Of a stretch of DNA of 64,000 nt, positions 1-12,100 are shown one piece after another. The stretch spans positions 186,001 to 250,000 of the forward strand of contig JAHQIW010000266.1 of the NCBI GenBank assembly GCA_019055375.1, given 5' to 3'. The DNA is from Parelaphostrongylus tenuis. Taxonomy: Eukaryota > Nematoda > Chromadorea > Rhabditida > Metastrongylidae. Below the pieces are notes generated by a model. It was not told the DNA's origin. It ran no database searches and worked only from the letters and a program-made list of their open reading frames with translations. Positions within the stretch are counted from its first letter, which is position 1. Each line of letters begins with the position of its first letter. The translations under genes and the position numbers were made by a program.

Positions 1-96
1 TCATCACCTAAAAAACGAAGTTTAATATTGAAGTCGAATGCATGGCGCATCCCTTAGGGATTGATAAACGCGGAGAGCTTCATCCTTTGTCCTTTT
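1..96 (+). repeat. 3' end of a tRNA-derived SINE
   Basis: The stretch matches the last third of the complete SINE at 10863-11140, sharing GAAGTCGAATGCATGGCGCA and the end GAGAGCTT-ATCC-TCCTTTT. The tRNA-like head lies outside the window, so this copy is partial here. Seen by direct comparison within the window. Confidence 0.7.
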
Positions 97-397
97 ATAT
101 TTGATAAATATCCAGTGCAGAATAGTTGAAAAGTTTATCTAGTCTATCCTACTTTCATGGAAGAGGTCACTGGTGTGCTGCAAGGGAGGAAAAGAGAATA
201 GTTCGACAAATAATCATCTCAACTCACAACGAAAAGACAGCCACTGACGTCAAGTTGAAAAGGAGGAGTAGACCACACAATGAAAACAACGTTGTTTCAA
301 GCCCACACAGGAAGATATATTTGATACTAGCCATTCTAACAAATTAAGCAATAGCTGCTTCTTAAGGGTTACGGATAACAGTGACCAGTGAAGCTAT

Positions 398-530
398 GTA
401 AGAATTATGGAGATTCCACAACACAAAGTGCACCATTTGGTGAACTGCTTGTATGATTGTCTATGTACGACTGAGTATTGCGTGATATGCCCCACTGGTG
501 GAGACCACTTGGGTTCAGGCACAAATTCCA
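398..530 (+). pseudogene. Penelope-like element fragment (linker before GIY-YIG)
   Basis: The plus-strand translation MEIPQHKVHHLV, followed by CLYDCLCTTEYCVICPTGG, aligns with the EIPPNTLKRQLVRNRLYDRLC and KICPNGR segment of the larger Penelope-like copy at 32469-32894. Only this cysteine-rich part between reverse transcriptase and endonuclease remains; the frame is lost soon after the SGT match. It is a dead fragment of the same retroelement family. Confidence 0.55.
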
Positions 531-799
531 GATCTCTCACAAGACATCTACTAAAGATAAGAGGAGCTTGGAGACCACTTCTTGGGTCTTCATCAAAGAA
601 CACATGTGTGAGTCACAGTACCCTCTAGCATTCGATTACTTTAATATTCTACTCTACTCTACTGTCTTGCTTGAGAATTTTGTCTTCTACACAAAAGTCG
701 TGGAATACTGGTTGAGAACGTCTCGCTGCAACTCGGAGGGTAGCCAAGCTCGGGTGATTGATCCGTGCGACATTCGTTGTTGAGTTTCCGGGGACTGTT

Positions 800-864
800 G
801 GCAAGATGTGGGGTCGAATCCGCGTCGAGTGGCGCTAAGGATTACTAGTCACTCGGACACTGCC
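800..864 (-). repeat. tRNA-like relic (Ser/Leu-type box A), SINE head or tRNA pseudogene
   Basis: On the minus strand a box-A-like TCCGAGTGACTAGT is followed about 30 bases later by a box-B-like GGATTCGACCCC. The two ends (GGCAGTG and CATCTTGCC) can pair imperfectly as an acceptor stem. The D and anticodon arms are not clean, so a working tRNA is unlikely. Confidence 0.35.
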
Positions 865-1867
865 TTCAGACTTCTTGCTACATGTACGAAGTTTAATAAA
901 GACTGATTGAATTTCTGAATGCATAACAATCCTTCTTCATTGTTAGTAGCAGTAACATCACTAATTTGGTCCGTTTTCCTCACGCAGTCGCAGTCATAGT
1001 GGTTGCTTGCTTCAAATATGATGAAGTAATCAAGGTCCAATCCGCAATTCTGAAATCGTTACCTACGCATGCATATTGTTGACGTCATCCACAAACATGT
1101 TCGATCATCTTTTGTTCGTCCAAAAAAACGTTTGTACTCTCTCAAAATCCATTCTCCAGTTGTTTTCGTACATAAGCCATCTGCTCTTCTTATAATGTGA
1201 CCGGACCCTCTGCTTGTGTCTTGTGTATTTGTCTGTCTCCCAAATGTGAACTAGGATATTTAAGATCTGAACTGTACATTTCGCCTTGACATTATAATTT
1301 CCGGTCAAATATCGACTTTGTTCAGGTACTTCTTTACTACCTTACCTATCTGCTAGAGAACAGGCGGTAGGGGACTACTGAATCGAAAAGGTGAGTTTTT
1401 CGGTACGTTAGTGGTCAATAGCTTTTTCGAGCAAGCGTTCATATGGCCCATTCTGTCTTTTTTCTAGTTCTTTTTCATGCGATTTTTTATGTTTATTGCA
1501 AGTCTGTGGTAAATGTACAAGTGGTCTCCATAGTCGCAAACTATCCAACTCGATCTGACCGCCTTCTCACCGTACGACCTTTGTGGAGTTGATCTTCTTG
1601 CGCTTTATGAACAGGTCGATCTTCTTCTCAATTTTAAGCCCATATAACATTGTTTATGCTTTCCGGTAGGTTTTCAAAAAATAACTTCAACAGGACGGAG
1701 AATTGGAATGCTAATAGTTATAGTAGCAGTAATGGTAGCTAGTTCGATAGATAGCATTTTGCCACCTTTACATCTTTAGAGCCTTGAAGTACGCTTATTA
1801 TTTGCGCCTTACGTACGACTATTCTAATCACGACTTATTACAACTACTACTGACCTTGATTTGCATA
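865..1867. other. Non-coding flank, nothing recognised
   Basis: Only short unsupported reading frames on both strands. No domain, RNA gene or repeat matching the rest of the window was seen. Confidence 0.5.
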
Positions 1868-2095
1868 AATTAGACAAGTCCTTGGCACACTAAGGATCTC
1901 TCGGGCTGCTCCAGTCCCCTACCTATAGTAGGCGAAAACGAACGATTTACACGTGCCGTCAATTGAATTAAATCATAGATCGGCAGTGTTGTGCACTCGA
2001 TTGTTTTGGGTGGAATTTTCTAAAAAAGTATTATAGCACTCGTTCAAGTGTTTTCTTAAAACCACGCTTGAAATTTCAATATATCTCATATTTAA
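1868..2095 (+). repeat. Foldback repeat family 1, partial copy
   Basis: About 75% similar by eye to 19550-19690, sharing GGCAGTGTTxTxCACTCGATTG and the ACGAACGATxTACAC stretch. Its right end (TTAAAACCACGC, then ATATCTCATA) matches the reverse complement of the edge at 24235-24290. It looks like one end of a non-autonomous inverted-repeat transposon. Confidence 0.55.
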
Positions 2096-2100
2096 ACGGA

Positions 2101-2154
2101 TAGCACACGTTTCCGGAAGGAATGAGATCTGGGTTCGAATCCCGGTTGACGCAT
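2101..2154 (+). repeat. 3' half of a tRNA-like sequence
   Basis: A perfect box B (GGGTTCGAATCCCGG) makes a full T arm, followed by TTGACGCA as half an acceptor stem. The 5' half with box A is missing. It sits between two pieces of foldback family 1, so it is either a SINE remnant or part of that composite repeat. Confidence 0.4.
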
Positions 2155-2174
2155 ATGTTTCTGCACAGCACTCC

Positions 2175-2400
2175 ACATTATTGGGTACCTCGTATTTATC
2201 ATCTAAACCAACATGTCATGTGCTCTGTTATGGGCTCTTGCACAGCGCGATCCAGGAGTTTCGACCATGACAGCCTCGCTGGTCAGGCAGGCCCTCCGTC
2301 CTTAGATAATCCTCTCGGGCTCCAAATTTCGCTAGTTCGCTCCCCTAAAGCGGCGTTCACTGTAGTTTCTGGTGTTATTCTTTTGTTTTAATACAATGTG
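2175..2400 (+). repeat. Foldback repeat family 1, partial copy
   Basis: Contains the family signature CCAACATGTCATGTG followed by GGGCTC, TTTCGACC-TGACAGCCTC and CCTCTCGGGCTCC, matching 19460-19590 and 24062-24190. Confidence 0.6.
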
Positions 2401-2994
2401 CTCAAATCACTGACACGCCATATTTCAGATAGTAGCACCGTTATACAAGCGATCACTTGTTGATTATCCGTTCATCACCATTTATTCAACAATCTGCAGA
2501 TTACAGCACAATTTATTTGCATATAACATAATTACATAGGAGGATAACAACACTAATGAAGTTCAACTAATATACTAAAACAATACAACACAATACTTCT
2601 TACGACATCTTCTTCAAAGCCGATGATCCAAGTCGATAGTACAAGGTCGGTGCTCCTCACTTTTGAGTCCTCGTAATGGTGACTGCGGTTGAGGTTAAGT
2701 GAAAGTGGTTTGATAAAGTAATGAAAATCAGAGGCGTTTGGGTAATTCTGGAACGCGAAAAGTACGAGTAACAGCTGATCCATTCTGTTTAAGTTAGATC
2801 ACCCTCTGCTCTCGATATTCATCCATTTTCATTGGATTCGACAAGATCTAAGCCAGTGACCCGTTAATGTGGTCAATGTCTTCCTCTATGAATCACGGAT
2901 TGTACGCGTGTGTCTGGAATCTTGTGGTGGTGGCTCATTCATCAGCAGACAACATGGCGTGACGCCATAGTGTCAGTTGGTTGGCAATTTCGTA
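2401..2994. other. 5' flank of the lev-9-like gene
   Basis: No upstream exon was found. TGTCAG at 2971-2976, 18 bases before the ATG, could be a spliced-leader acceptor, since many nematode mRNAs are trans-spliced just before the start codon. No promoter motif can be named. Confidence 0.3.
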
Positions 2995-3190
2995 ATGCAG
3001 CCGTCTTACTTTCTTGTTCTTCTACTACTGATTTTCGTCCGAATACGATCATTCTACACATTTTCGTGTCCTGAACCGATTGGTACACGCCCCAAGTACT
3101 GTAGAAAAGAGTGTGAAACCGATGGCGATTGTAAAAGGCATAAACGCTGCATGTGTGATGGCGAGTGCGGCCTAAGCTGCGTTAATCCAG
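2995..3190 (+). CDS. lev-9: Exon 1: signal peptide and WAP domain
   Basis: The first in-frame ATG is at 2995; an upstream in-frame TTG at 2977 is not used as a start in worms. Residues 1-24 form a hydrophobic signal peptide ([10 protein letters not shown] core). The WAP (four-disulfide core) domain follows, with all eight cysteines: C-PEP…, YC, EC, DC, RC-MC, EC, SC. WAP is the diagnostic N-terminal domain of LEV-9. The exon ends in phase 1 after NP. Confidence 0.85.
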
Positions 3191-6100
3191 GTATTGATTG
3201 ATTATCGATCAGTTATTGATTAGTAAAGATCATTTATATGAAGGTATTCTAGCGTCCACATGTCATCCATTATCTGACATTGAAAATGGCTATATTAGAA
3301 CTGCAGGAGAACTAAGGTAACAATGTACATATTTTGAATAATCAGTCAATACGCTCATTTTCCCACAGTTCTTCAAAAGCTTTTTGGACGAATTTCATAA
3401 ATGAAAGTTGTCTGTAACATTTTGACGTACGAGGAACAATACTGGGGCTTTCTCAATGTATAACTATGTTTACGTACACTTTCATGGTCATAGCAATAGC
3501 CAAAAGTACGTTATCAGAGATCTTAAAGATTATTATAAAAGCTGTGACAAATGTTGGGAGACTTAGAAACACTTGTGAACTGATGCGCGCTAATTTACCG
3601 AATTTTAATTATTTAGCGATGAATTCATAAAAAACATTCGTCATGTTCATCAATCTCAAAAAAAAATAGGATAAAGCAGAGAAAAAGTCATAAAAATATT
3701 GGGAGAATTTCTTCTCTATGACAGCGATTGCGAAACAGGTGTCCCGACTATTGAATAACCGCAAGCAGCATTCAGCGACAAATTCATCAAAATCGGAAGA
3801 TTGGAGTGTTTGGCATAAGTCTTGAACCAAGCTAGTGACCGTTTTCGTATCTCTAAGCTGCTCCTTTGTATTTTTCAAACTATTTTTCGAGTGCTGAACT
3901 ACAAAAAAGAAAATATGACCAGGAACAAAAATCATTTTCAAGCGACTGTGAAAGAGCCAACTGATGCGCATAATTCAGTCGTCCTTACAGGTTTGGCTCA
4001 AATGCCGAATACGCATGTAATAAGGGTTTTGTGTTAATCGGCTCGTCTCAGCGACGATGTCAGGGCAATCGAGAATGGAGTGGTACACAACCGTCATGTC
4101 GATTACAAAGTGAGTTAGTTGAATAATGGAATCGGTTTACTTTTGCCGAAAATCTTCGACTGTTCGGCAACCATGTGCACATTTTTCGGTGCTCGTATCC
4201 CTCCATTTAGGAATGTCTAGTGCGATTTTTTGAGTTCATAAAGCCTTTTCGACGCCCTTTTCCCAATTTTGAGCAGCAGAGCACAACGACGGTCTCAAAA
4301 ATTAGCTCGCCGCGTCTTTACTGATTGCTGATTACTGAATAAATACTGATTCCAACTATGATCAGCCACACTAAGACTGATTACTTTCCAAAGAGCTAAA
4401 TCAAAAGACCTCAAATAGTCACTCAAGTCATTCTGCAACTCTTTCCCATATGTCATCCCTCATATCAGTAAAAGGTTCTTGAGCTCCGAATACTTATGTA
4501 GTAACTATATAAAATTCGTGATATTTGTTGAAGCATCTATGAAGGAAAGTCTTTGTACTTCAGTAAGATGTGGACCTCCGCCGGAAATTCCTTATGCGGT
4601 CCATGACGGTTCCTCATTCACAGGTGAATACGATCTGGAAGCAGAGGTGTCCTATTCGTGTGTTCCCGGATATCATAAGTTTTCCTCAAAGGTAATGCAT
4701 AAATTTTTAGCGAGTTGGCTCAAATATAGCAACTGAATGGCACTATTTGCAAAAGAGAATATTTTGGTCACCTTCAAATAAGTGAAAAGCGTAAAGCAAT
4801 GGAACAAGCGAATATAGCAATAACTGTTTTCTTGTCCTTCTCAACCTCTTCCATGTTTGTTACTATTCTTGTTGATAACAGCAGTGTTAAAAGATTGTAA
4901 AAGTATGAGAAAAACGTTAAGCTGCGTCCTACATAACTGCAAAACGTGTGTGTCCTAAGGAAATAAGGTGAATCGTAAACCGTTCACAAATCGAAGCATC
5001 CATACTCTTTTTCCAGGGCCTAGCACTTGCAAAATGTCTGCTAAATCGGAAGAATGTTGCTCAGTGGTTCGGACCTGACTTGAAATGCAAGGGTGAATGG
5101 TTTTTGAATTTCCTTTGTAGTCCATATTTATGTTCCGATCAGTGTTTTGGCTTCCATCATAATTGTTTTGATGTGTAATCTTTCCCATCTAATCTAATAA
5201 ATCATATTTTCTTCTTTAATAAGGCTGTAACACGAACTGCTAATGAGATTTTTAATATGTTGGAAAGATAGGTCTGGGGCACTTGTAAAAAATTAAAAAT
5301 TTATGCATGAGTTCCTAACGAAAACAATGATAACTTTTCTTCAAGATTAAGGCCATCATTTTCTACGACTTTCTTCCATCGGTCCATCAAGTTTCGAATT
5401 TCGTCGAGCCTGGTTCGCGAGAACTTGACGGCTTCAAAAAACAAACGGAAAGCTTCTTGAGCTGCAATCAAATCACCGTTGCTCAACTTCATTGGACATC
5501 CTGAACGAGACTTGCCTTCGAGGTCAAGACCCCCTGCGCTGAGAAGCATTGGAACCAGCGTCCAGCAGCAGATTTGCTTGTTGTGCCTTCCCCTTTAACT
5601 TCGTTGATCTCATTGACTGCAGCTCGCTATGAAAGACCCTTTGTCCAATAATGACGCGCTAAAACACGAACTTCGTTTGTATCGTTGGACATTGGGGAGG
5701 CTTGTGATGAAGTAAAGGTAAAGACGTATAAATTTAAGCCCTTAGTGGGAAAACACCACTTGAGAAATTGTAATATTCCCATGATATGCAGTGGGAGCTA
5801 TCTCATACTTATCAGAAAGCCCCCGAAGTTTCTTTCTGAGCTTGTATAACTACTGCTATCGGTACACTAATTTGTGATGATGAGCCGCAGAAAAAAAACT
5901 ATGTTAAGTATTTAATAAGTGCTGAGATACCTAAACTCCATTTGGAGCTAAATGGAACTAGAGCTAATGCAATAGTGGTTGAAAGCATGTTAGTTTTATA
6001 ATGATATCGTTATCTTGTTGAAAAATGAAGGTTATAAAAATTGTGCTATTTTTTACTAAAAATAAAAAATTGCTTCTGTAATATCCCACTTTTTCGACTG

Positions 6101-9100
6101 CAAAGTTTCTCTAACTTATAAACTTCACTAGTAAGTCTCAATAAACCCGCTGAGAGGTTTAAGCGACAAGCCAATTAGTTCGAGTACGATACGTGATATT
6201 CTCCATTGCTACACCGCACCCAGGAAATTTCCTTAGAGAACAAGCCTAGTTTTAGAATTGCTACTTTTTCGAACCATCGTACATTAAATAACTCTTGAAA
6301 ATTTGTTGATTAGCCAAGCAATGACAGGAGCCGAATAAAAAAGCAAACCAAAAATGAAACATAATTCTCTTCTCGCTATTACAGTGCACTAGGGTGCCCA
6401 TTTCAGAAACCACGTAATGTACTGGAACTGCTGCTTCCTGCGCTATCTAATCATTACTGAAAGCTCTGTGATTAATCTCTTTTTATTCAAAGCGGCTGTC
6501 CGTTTTCTACTGTACCTTTTGCTTTCAATGCGCAATCCGATCGTGCTGTAGCGGGATATACAATCTGATGCTGATTTCATGCGAAATTCACACCGCTCGT
6601 GAAAAAGTAAAGGATTACTATCTGCGTTTGCATGCATGACGTCAACTCAGAGCTAGGCGTCTCTTGCCCATTTTATGAGATATTTGGGAAAATCGAGGCA
6701 TGATTAAATTTGTTAAAATTGAACTAACGTGCTTTACTTTCCAGCGCGTTCGTGCCCTGATCCGGGTAAACTCGAGAATGGATACCGCGATGGCGATGTG
6801 TTCGAATATCCGCATTCAGTAGTATTCCATTGTGATCAAGGTTTTCTGCTTTTGGGACCGTCGACACGAAAGTGCGAAAGCAATGGTGAATGGTCCGATG
6901 AGGCCCCAATATGTCAAGGTAAGCGATCGTTATAGCAACCTGTTGAGATTTATTGAGAAGAAACTATAGCTAGGATGGTAGCATTTCTTTGTAATTCACT
7001 TCTTCAATGTAGCAACTATTATCCAGCTAAGATGCACATAGTTTATTCCTGGTTCTTCGGATTAGTTACTGAATTTGAGAAAATAGGCGCACTTAGGAGT
7101 ACTCCCCACGTCAGAAATTGGTGCGTACGCAAAGAATCTTATGATTCAAGATTTTCAAACTCATGTCTGAAGGCATAAATCAACATACGCTGATGAGTCA
7201 GACGTCATATGGACGAGAAGAATCAAAATAATATCCATGAATACGCGTCTTCAAAGATGAAAAATTGATACATTTTCACAAACATCTTTGTAAACGATGT
7301 TGACCAGTGGATCGCAGGAATAAGAATTCTGTTACAATACTTAACTTACAAATGTCGCCACAGTTCTGAATAATTCATGCCAATGACGCTAGTGATAAGA
7401 TGGCACAAATGTGAACTGTACTATATTTCAATCACTTCATGATGATAGGCCCGCCTCACATAAGTTTAAGAAAGTGGTGACATGAGGAAATTCAGGAACA
7501 AATTACTGGATCGTACGTAAGATTTTACTCTTCATTTTTGTTCGTAAAAGATTTTTTCATCGAGAGGTTCTTGCTTTCAAAAGTAATTTGTAAGCTCAAG
7601 CTACCTTTTCGCAAGAATAAGGCATTCTGTTGAACCTTTAGAATTGAGCAATAATATTGCAGCCACTGAGTGTCCACGCCCGCCCGATCCGTTGCATGGA
7701 CGAGTCCTCGGCACTTCTCTAACCTATCAGTCCACAGTGACATACTCTTGTAAGGAGGGCTATAGACTAGTGGGCCAAGTTCAACGAATATGTCTTGCTG
7801 AAGGTATATGGACTGGCATCGAGCCAACATGTGAAGGTTAGTGTGAAGCATTGTTTGTCAAGGAAATCACTAATGTAAGATTGTCATTAGATCAATATCT
7901 TTGTAAGGGTGGAACCTGGGTCTAACTCCTGCCTCAGGTTCTTGATCGTGATATTACTCAGCATTCTTGAATATGTAGTTATAGCATCACAAAACTGCTA
8001 TAAAAGCAGAATTGAAGAATTTTTTAGTGAAGCTCTTCAATACTCCTGGCGTTGATGAATCCCTGAAAGAATGCGCTGTGCATTCGTTGTCATCTAACAT
8101 CGTTTGAGATGTTCGAATGCATATTTGGACTTTACATTGACTCATGATGGTCTACCGATGTATCAAACCAATGCTGCAATCCCACCAGGCAAGTCTGGTA
8201 CCACTTCACCTACATCGACGGAATGAAGGCTTGGAAGCGGGATTGAACCTTCGCCCACCATGTTTGTGTCACAGAGCGCCTCTGGCTACAGTGCCACCTG
8301 CGCATTCTGCAAGTAGCGTAAGAAGTCCTGATCTCTGCTCTAGTTACCGAGTTTCAAAGTGATTTATGCGACATTGATAGTGGAATCTGTCAATTTAAGC
8401 GCCAATTTGAAAGCTGAAATGTAATTTGAACACTTATGAATCGAAAAGATTTTACAGAATCTTCAGACAGAACAAGGAGCAATAAGTTTTTACCTCAAGT
8501 AAGCCAAGATATGAGCAATATGTTGTGCTCTTTAAACTCTAGACTAAGCTTTACGGATATTAAAATGAAACCACATTAACTGAAGCCCTTGCTTGGCAGT
8601 TATCTAAATCATGTATTCATCCTTTCGATGTTATCGGCGATCACATGTCAATAGTAATGATCTGAGGCTTCGAATTTCACTCGTAACTTAGCATCTTTGT
8701 GATTATGTTTCACAGTATACCGGGGCCATGAGGAAAAGAATAAGCAATAGGTGGCAGTCAAAGCACAATTAACACAAACTAAAAATTCAGTGACCTGTTC
8801 GATGTGGATTTTCTGAACGCTTACCGTATGACTTTGTGTACTTCGAATTCCGACTACGTAACGCTTCATAAGTCTCACAATGCATCAACCATGACAAAAT
8901 TCATCAGTTGTTGAAAATAGTGACATACTTTTAAGACGAAACTTTCATCTACTTCTATCATCGTGAGCCACATGTTCTACATGATGCTAAACTTAATTTT
9001 ATATAGATCTGTCATAAGAAATGGATTTAGTTACATCGTAGATGAGCGCATGTGGCGCAGTGGCCGCGGTACTCTGCGTCGCACACAAGGTCGATGTTTC

Positions 9101-12100
9101 GATGTCGCACTCATGGTTTAGCAATTCATCCATCCCTCCGGGGTCGGCAAGTTTGGTACCAGACTGGTCTCAGACTTGTCTGGGAGAACGAGCAGCACTG
9201 ACTCGATACAGCAGAAGGCCACCGCGAGTCCAGATATGCATTCAGTATCCTCAGACGAAGATGACAATTGAAAACAGTTTGCATGGCACATCTCGCAGGA
9301 ATCGATCAACGCCGAGAGCTTTATCCATTAGCTTTTATACCGGGGATATAATCACGCCACTATAAGTTCATAGCCATAATTTGCCATTTACTGTTTTCCA
9401 AATTGTGCGATTCATTTCACATACAACTAAGCCATTTTCATATAGATTATATCACATATAGATTATTCCATATAGACCTATACACGAATGTCTTAACGAG
9501 GTTTGTAAAAAACAATGGACTAAAAAAGCTATTTCTTTTAGAAATTCGATGTCCTAACTTACCACCGCTCAGCAACGGATACATTGAAGGCGGTGACACG
9601 TATTACGGTGCAACTGCAACTTTTCGGTATGTCTAAATGAGAGAGTGCTCCTGTTCATTCATTCACATCATCACTATCACTTCCAACAAGGTGGTGCGAG
9701 AGTGGTAGTAATACGTTCATTATGAGCACGATGTTTGCTAGGTCCTCCCAAGTCTGTCACCCTTTTGGGGAACCAACTTTTTTCACATCTGAATCGAAAC
9801 AGTTCAATCTAAACAATTTGAGTTTTAGGTTGAAAGTTTTGGGACACTTTATACATAAATCCCAAGCGAAAACAAATGACAAATTCTCAAGAGAAAAGTC
9901 ATCGTTTCTACGACTTTTCGTCATCGGTCTTCCAAGTTTCGAATCTGGTCGATATGAGAAACATTAAGTTCGGTTGCCAATTCACGAGCACTTGACGACA
10001 ATTCATTTTCCAAAGAAGCGATCAAATCTTTGTTGTTCAACTGTGTTGGACGTCCTGAACTAGGCTTGTCTTCAAGCTAAAGATCTCCGGCTTTGCAAAG
10101 CGTTGAAACCAGCGTTCAGAAACATCTCTGCTTGTTGTGCCTTACCCATCAATTTCGTTGATTTCATCGACTGCAGCTCGCTGAGAAAGATTCTTTTTTC
10201 GATACTGATGCAATAAAACATAAACTTCCATGTATTGTTGGAATAGAGAAGGCTTCCAATAAAGTGAAAATAAAGATAAATAATATTTAGGCGCGCAGTG
10301 GGGAATCCCACGTAAGAAACTGTATTATTCCCATGAAATGCATGGAAGTAATCTGATGCTTACTAAAGTGCTCCAGAGCTTCCTTTCTAACCGTAGTAGA
10401 AACGCACTAATTCAGCTGACTCAGGTCTCCAGAGAATCAACTCAGCCCTCATCAGTTTCAGTCGTAAAAAACTGACAATCTTCAAACAGCAGTAGAACCC
10501 TAACGCAAAAAGTTCGATGACTTTCGTCAATGATAGTCGAGATGCGAAATAAATCGAGTGCAAAAGGTATAGGACCATGCAGAAAATAAGTAACCGTATC
10601 GTGCAAAGTTCAAAAAATAGTCGTTAATTTTTCTTTGTCTCAGGTATGAGTTGCTATAGAGGAGTTTTCGAAGTAGAGTCTGCGGGGCATAACACAACGG
10701 TGCAGTGAATGGTTTTCGAAACTGCCGTAATTTATTGATTCACTTCCCCACTGCATAATGTCTTGTCGCATTATCATGACTGTAGGTTGATCTTACGAAA
10801 CGAGCTAAATTCTAGATAGAGAGTTCATATCTCCAAGATTTTTCGCAATAATAACCTAAGCTGAGCGCATGTGGCGCAGTGGCTAGAGGTGCCCTGCGTC
10901 GCACACGAGGTCACTGGTTTCGATCTCGCGCTCATGGCTCACCAAGCCATCCATCCCTCCGGAGTCGGTAAACTGGTACCAGACAGGTCTCAGACTTGTC
11001 TGGGAGGACAAGCAGCACTGACGTCATTGTAAAGGCCAGATGTGCATTCAATCACCTCAAACGAAGTTAAAAATTGAAGTCGAATGCATGGCGCATCCCT
11101 CAGGGATTGATCAACGCCGAGAGCTTTATCCTTATCCTTTTAACCTAAGCTAGGAAATGCGGTTTCCATTCGACACTTTAGCGACGAGTGGCACGTACAG
11201 GTGTCGTATCAAAGTTGCAGAAGCGCCGATATGACACTTGTATTTGCCATGTCCTCTTCAATGCTTTATTTTAGTACACCAAAGTTTTTTCCTAGGCTTT
11301 TCGTAATGAGTTGGTAGACTATCCAACGTGGATACTGTGATGAGTTTCGTCCATGGTAGGCCTCTCCTAGTTAATACTTCAATGAACTCCTCATTTTCGA
11401 CGAATGGCTATCGCTGTTGAAGATAAGTACAACTTAGAGAGTACCTCCTTGAACTGGTACAATGTGCAATGTGCAGCACTATTTATGACAAGCAACTAGT
11501 ATTTTCTGATATTCCATCGCTGCGGCAACTCTTGGGGACCGTTTGAAACGAGAGGATATACCTAACCACATGGTAAACAATTAGTTTGCCTTGAAAAACT
11601 TGTACAGCTCCATTGAGTGTTGGCAACATATGACTGCAGTGAGCGAATGTTTTTTCTTCATACGCAGGAGTTTTATATGGCTTAAAAAGGATGAAGGTGT
11701 ACAGAAAAAAATCAGGACACAGACAGGATAGAAGATGCTCAAAATTTTCTCAAAACACGGAGAGCATTCGAGTGCGAGGAAAAAAATAAGAGTTGAAGTA
11801 AACGGAATCACACAATACATTGTGAAGTGACCAGTGTTACATCTATAAGCATCCCAGTCAGTTCAGCGAAAAGTTAGGTGCCGTTCATTCCGCGACGAAA
11901 CCGAAATTAGACGTAAATTCGAAGAATAGTCAAAATCAAACCTAGACGCAAAGCACCACGAAACTGTCGTAACTCGTGTTTCGTAAGGCTTAATAGGAAA
12001 TTTGGAGAGCCTCATAGAATAAAGTGTGACACTTTGATTTATTCAGTCTCTCGAATGCTTTTTTATGTAGGCATTTCCATATTTTGTGACAATAACTATC

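Noticed and set aside
2977..2994. Upstream TTG as start of the lev-9-like gene
   Set aside because: Nematode nuclear genes start at ATG; the in-frame ATG at 2995 precedes an ideal signal peptide.
7525..7851. 108-codon minus-strand ORF
   Set aside because: Antisense shadow of exon 7, which is a clear CCP module.
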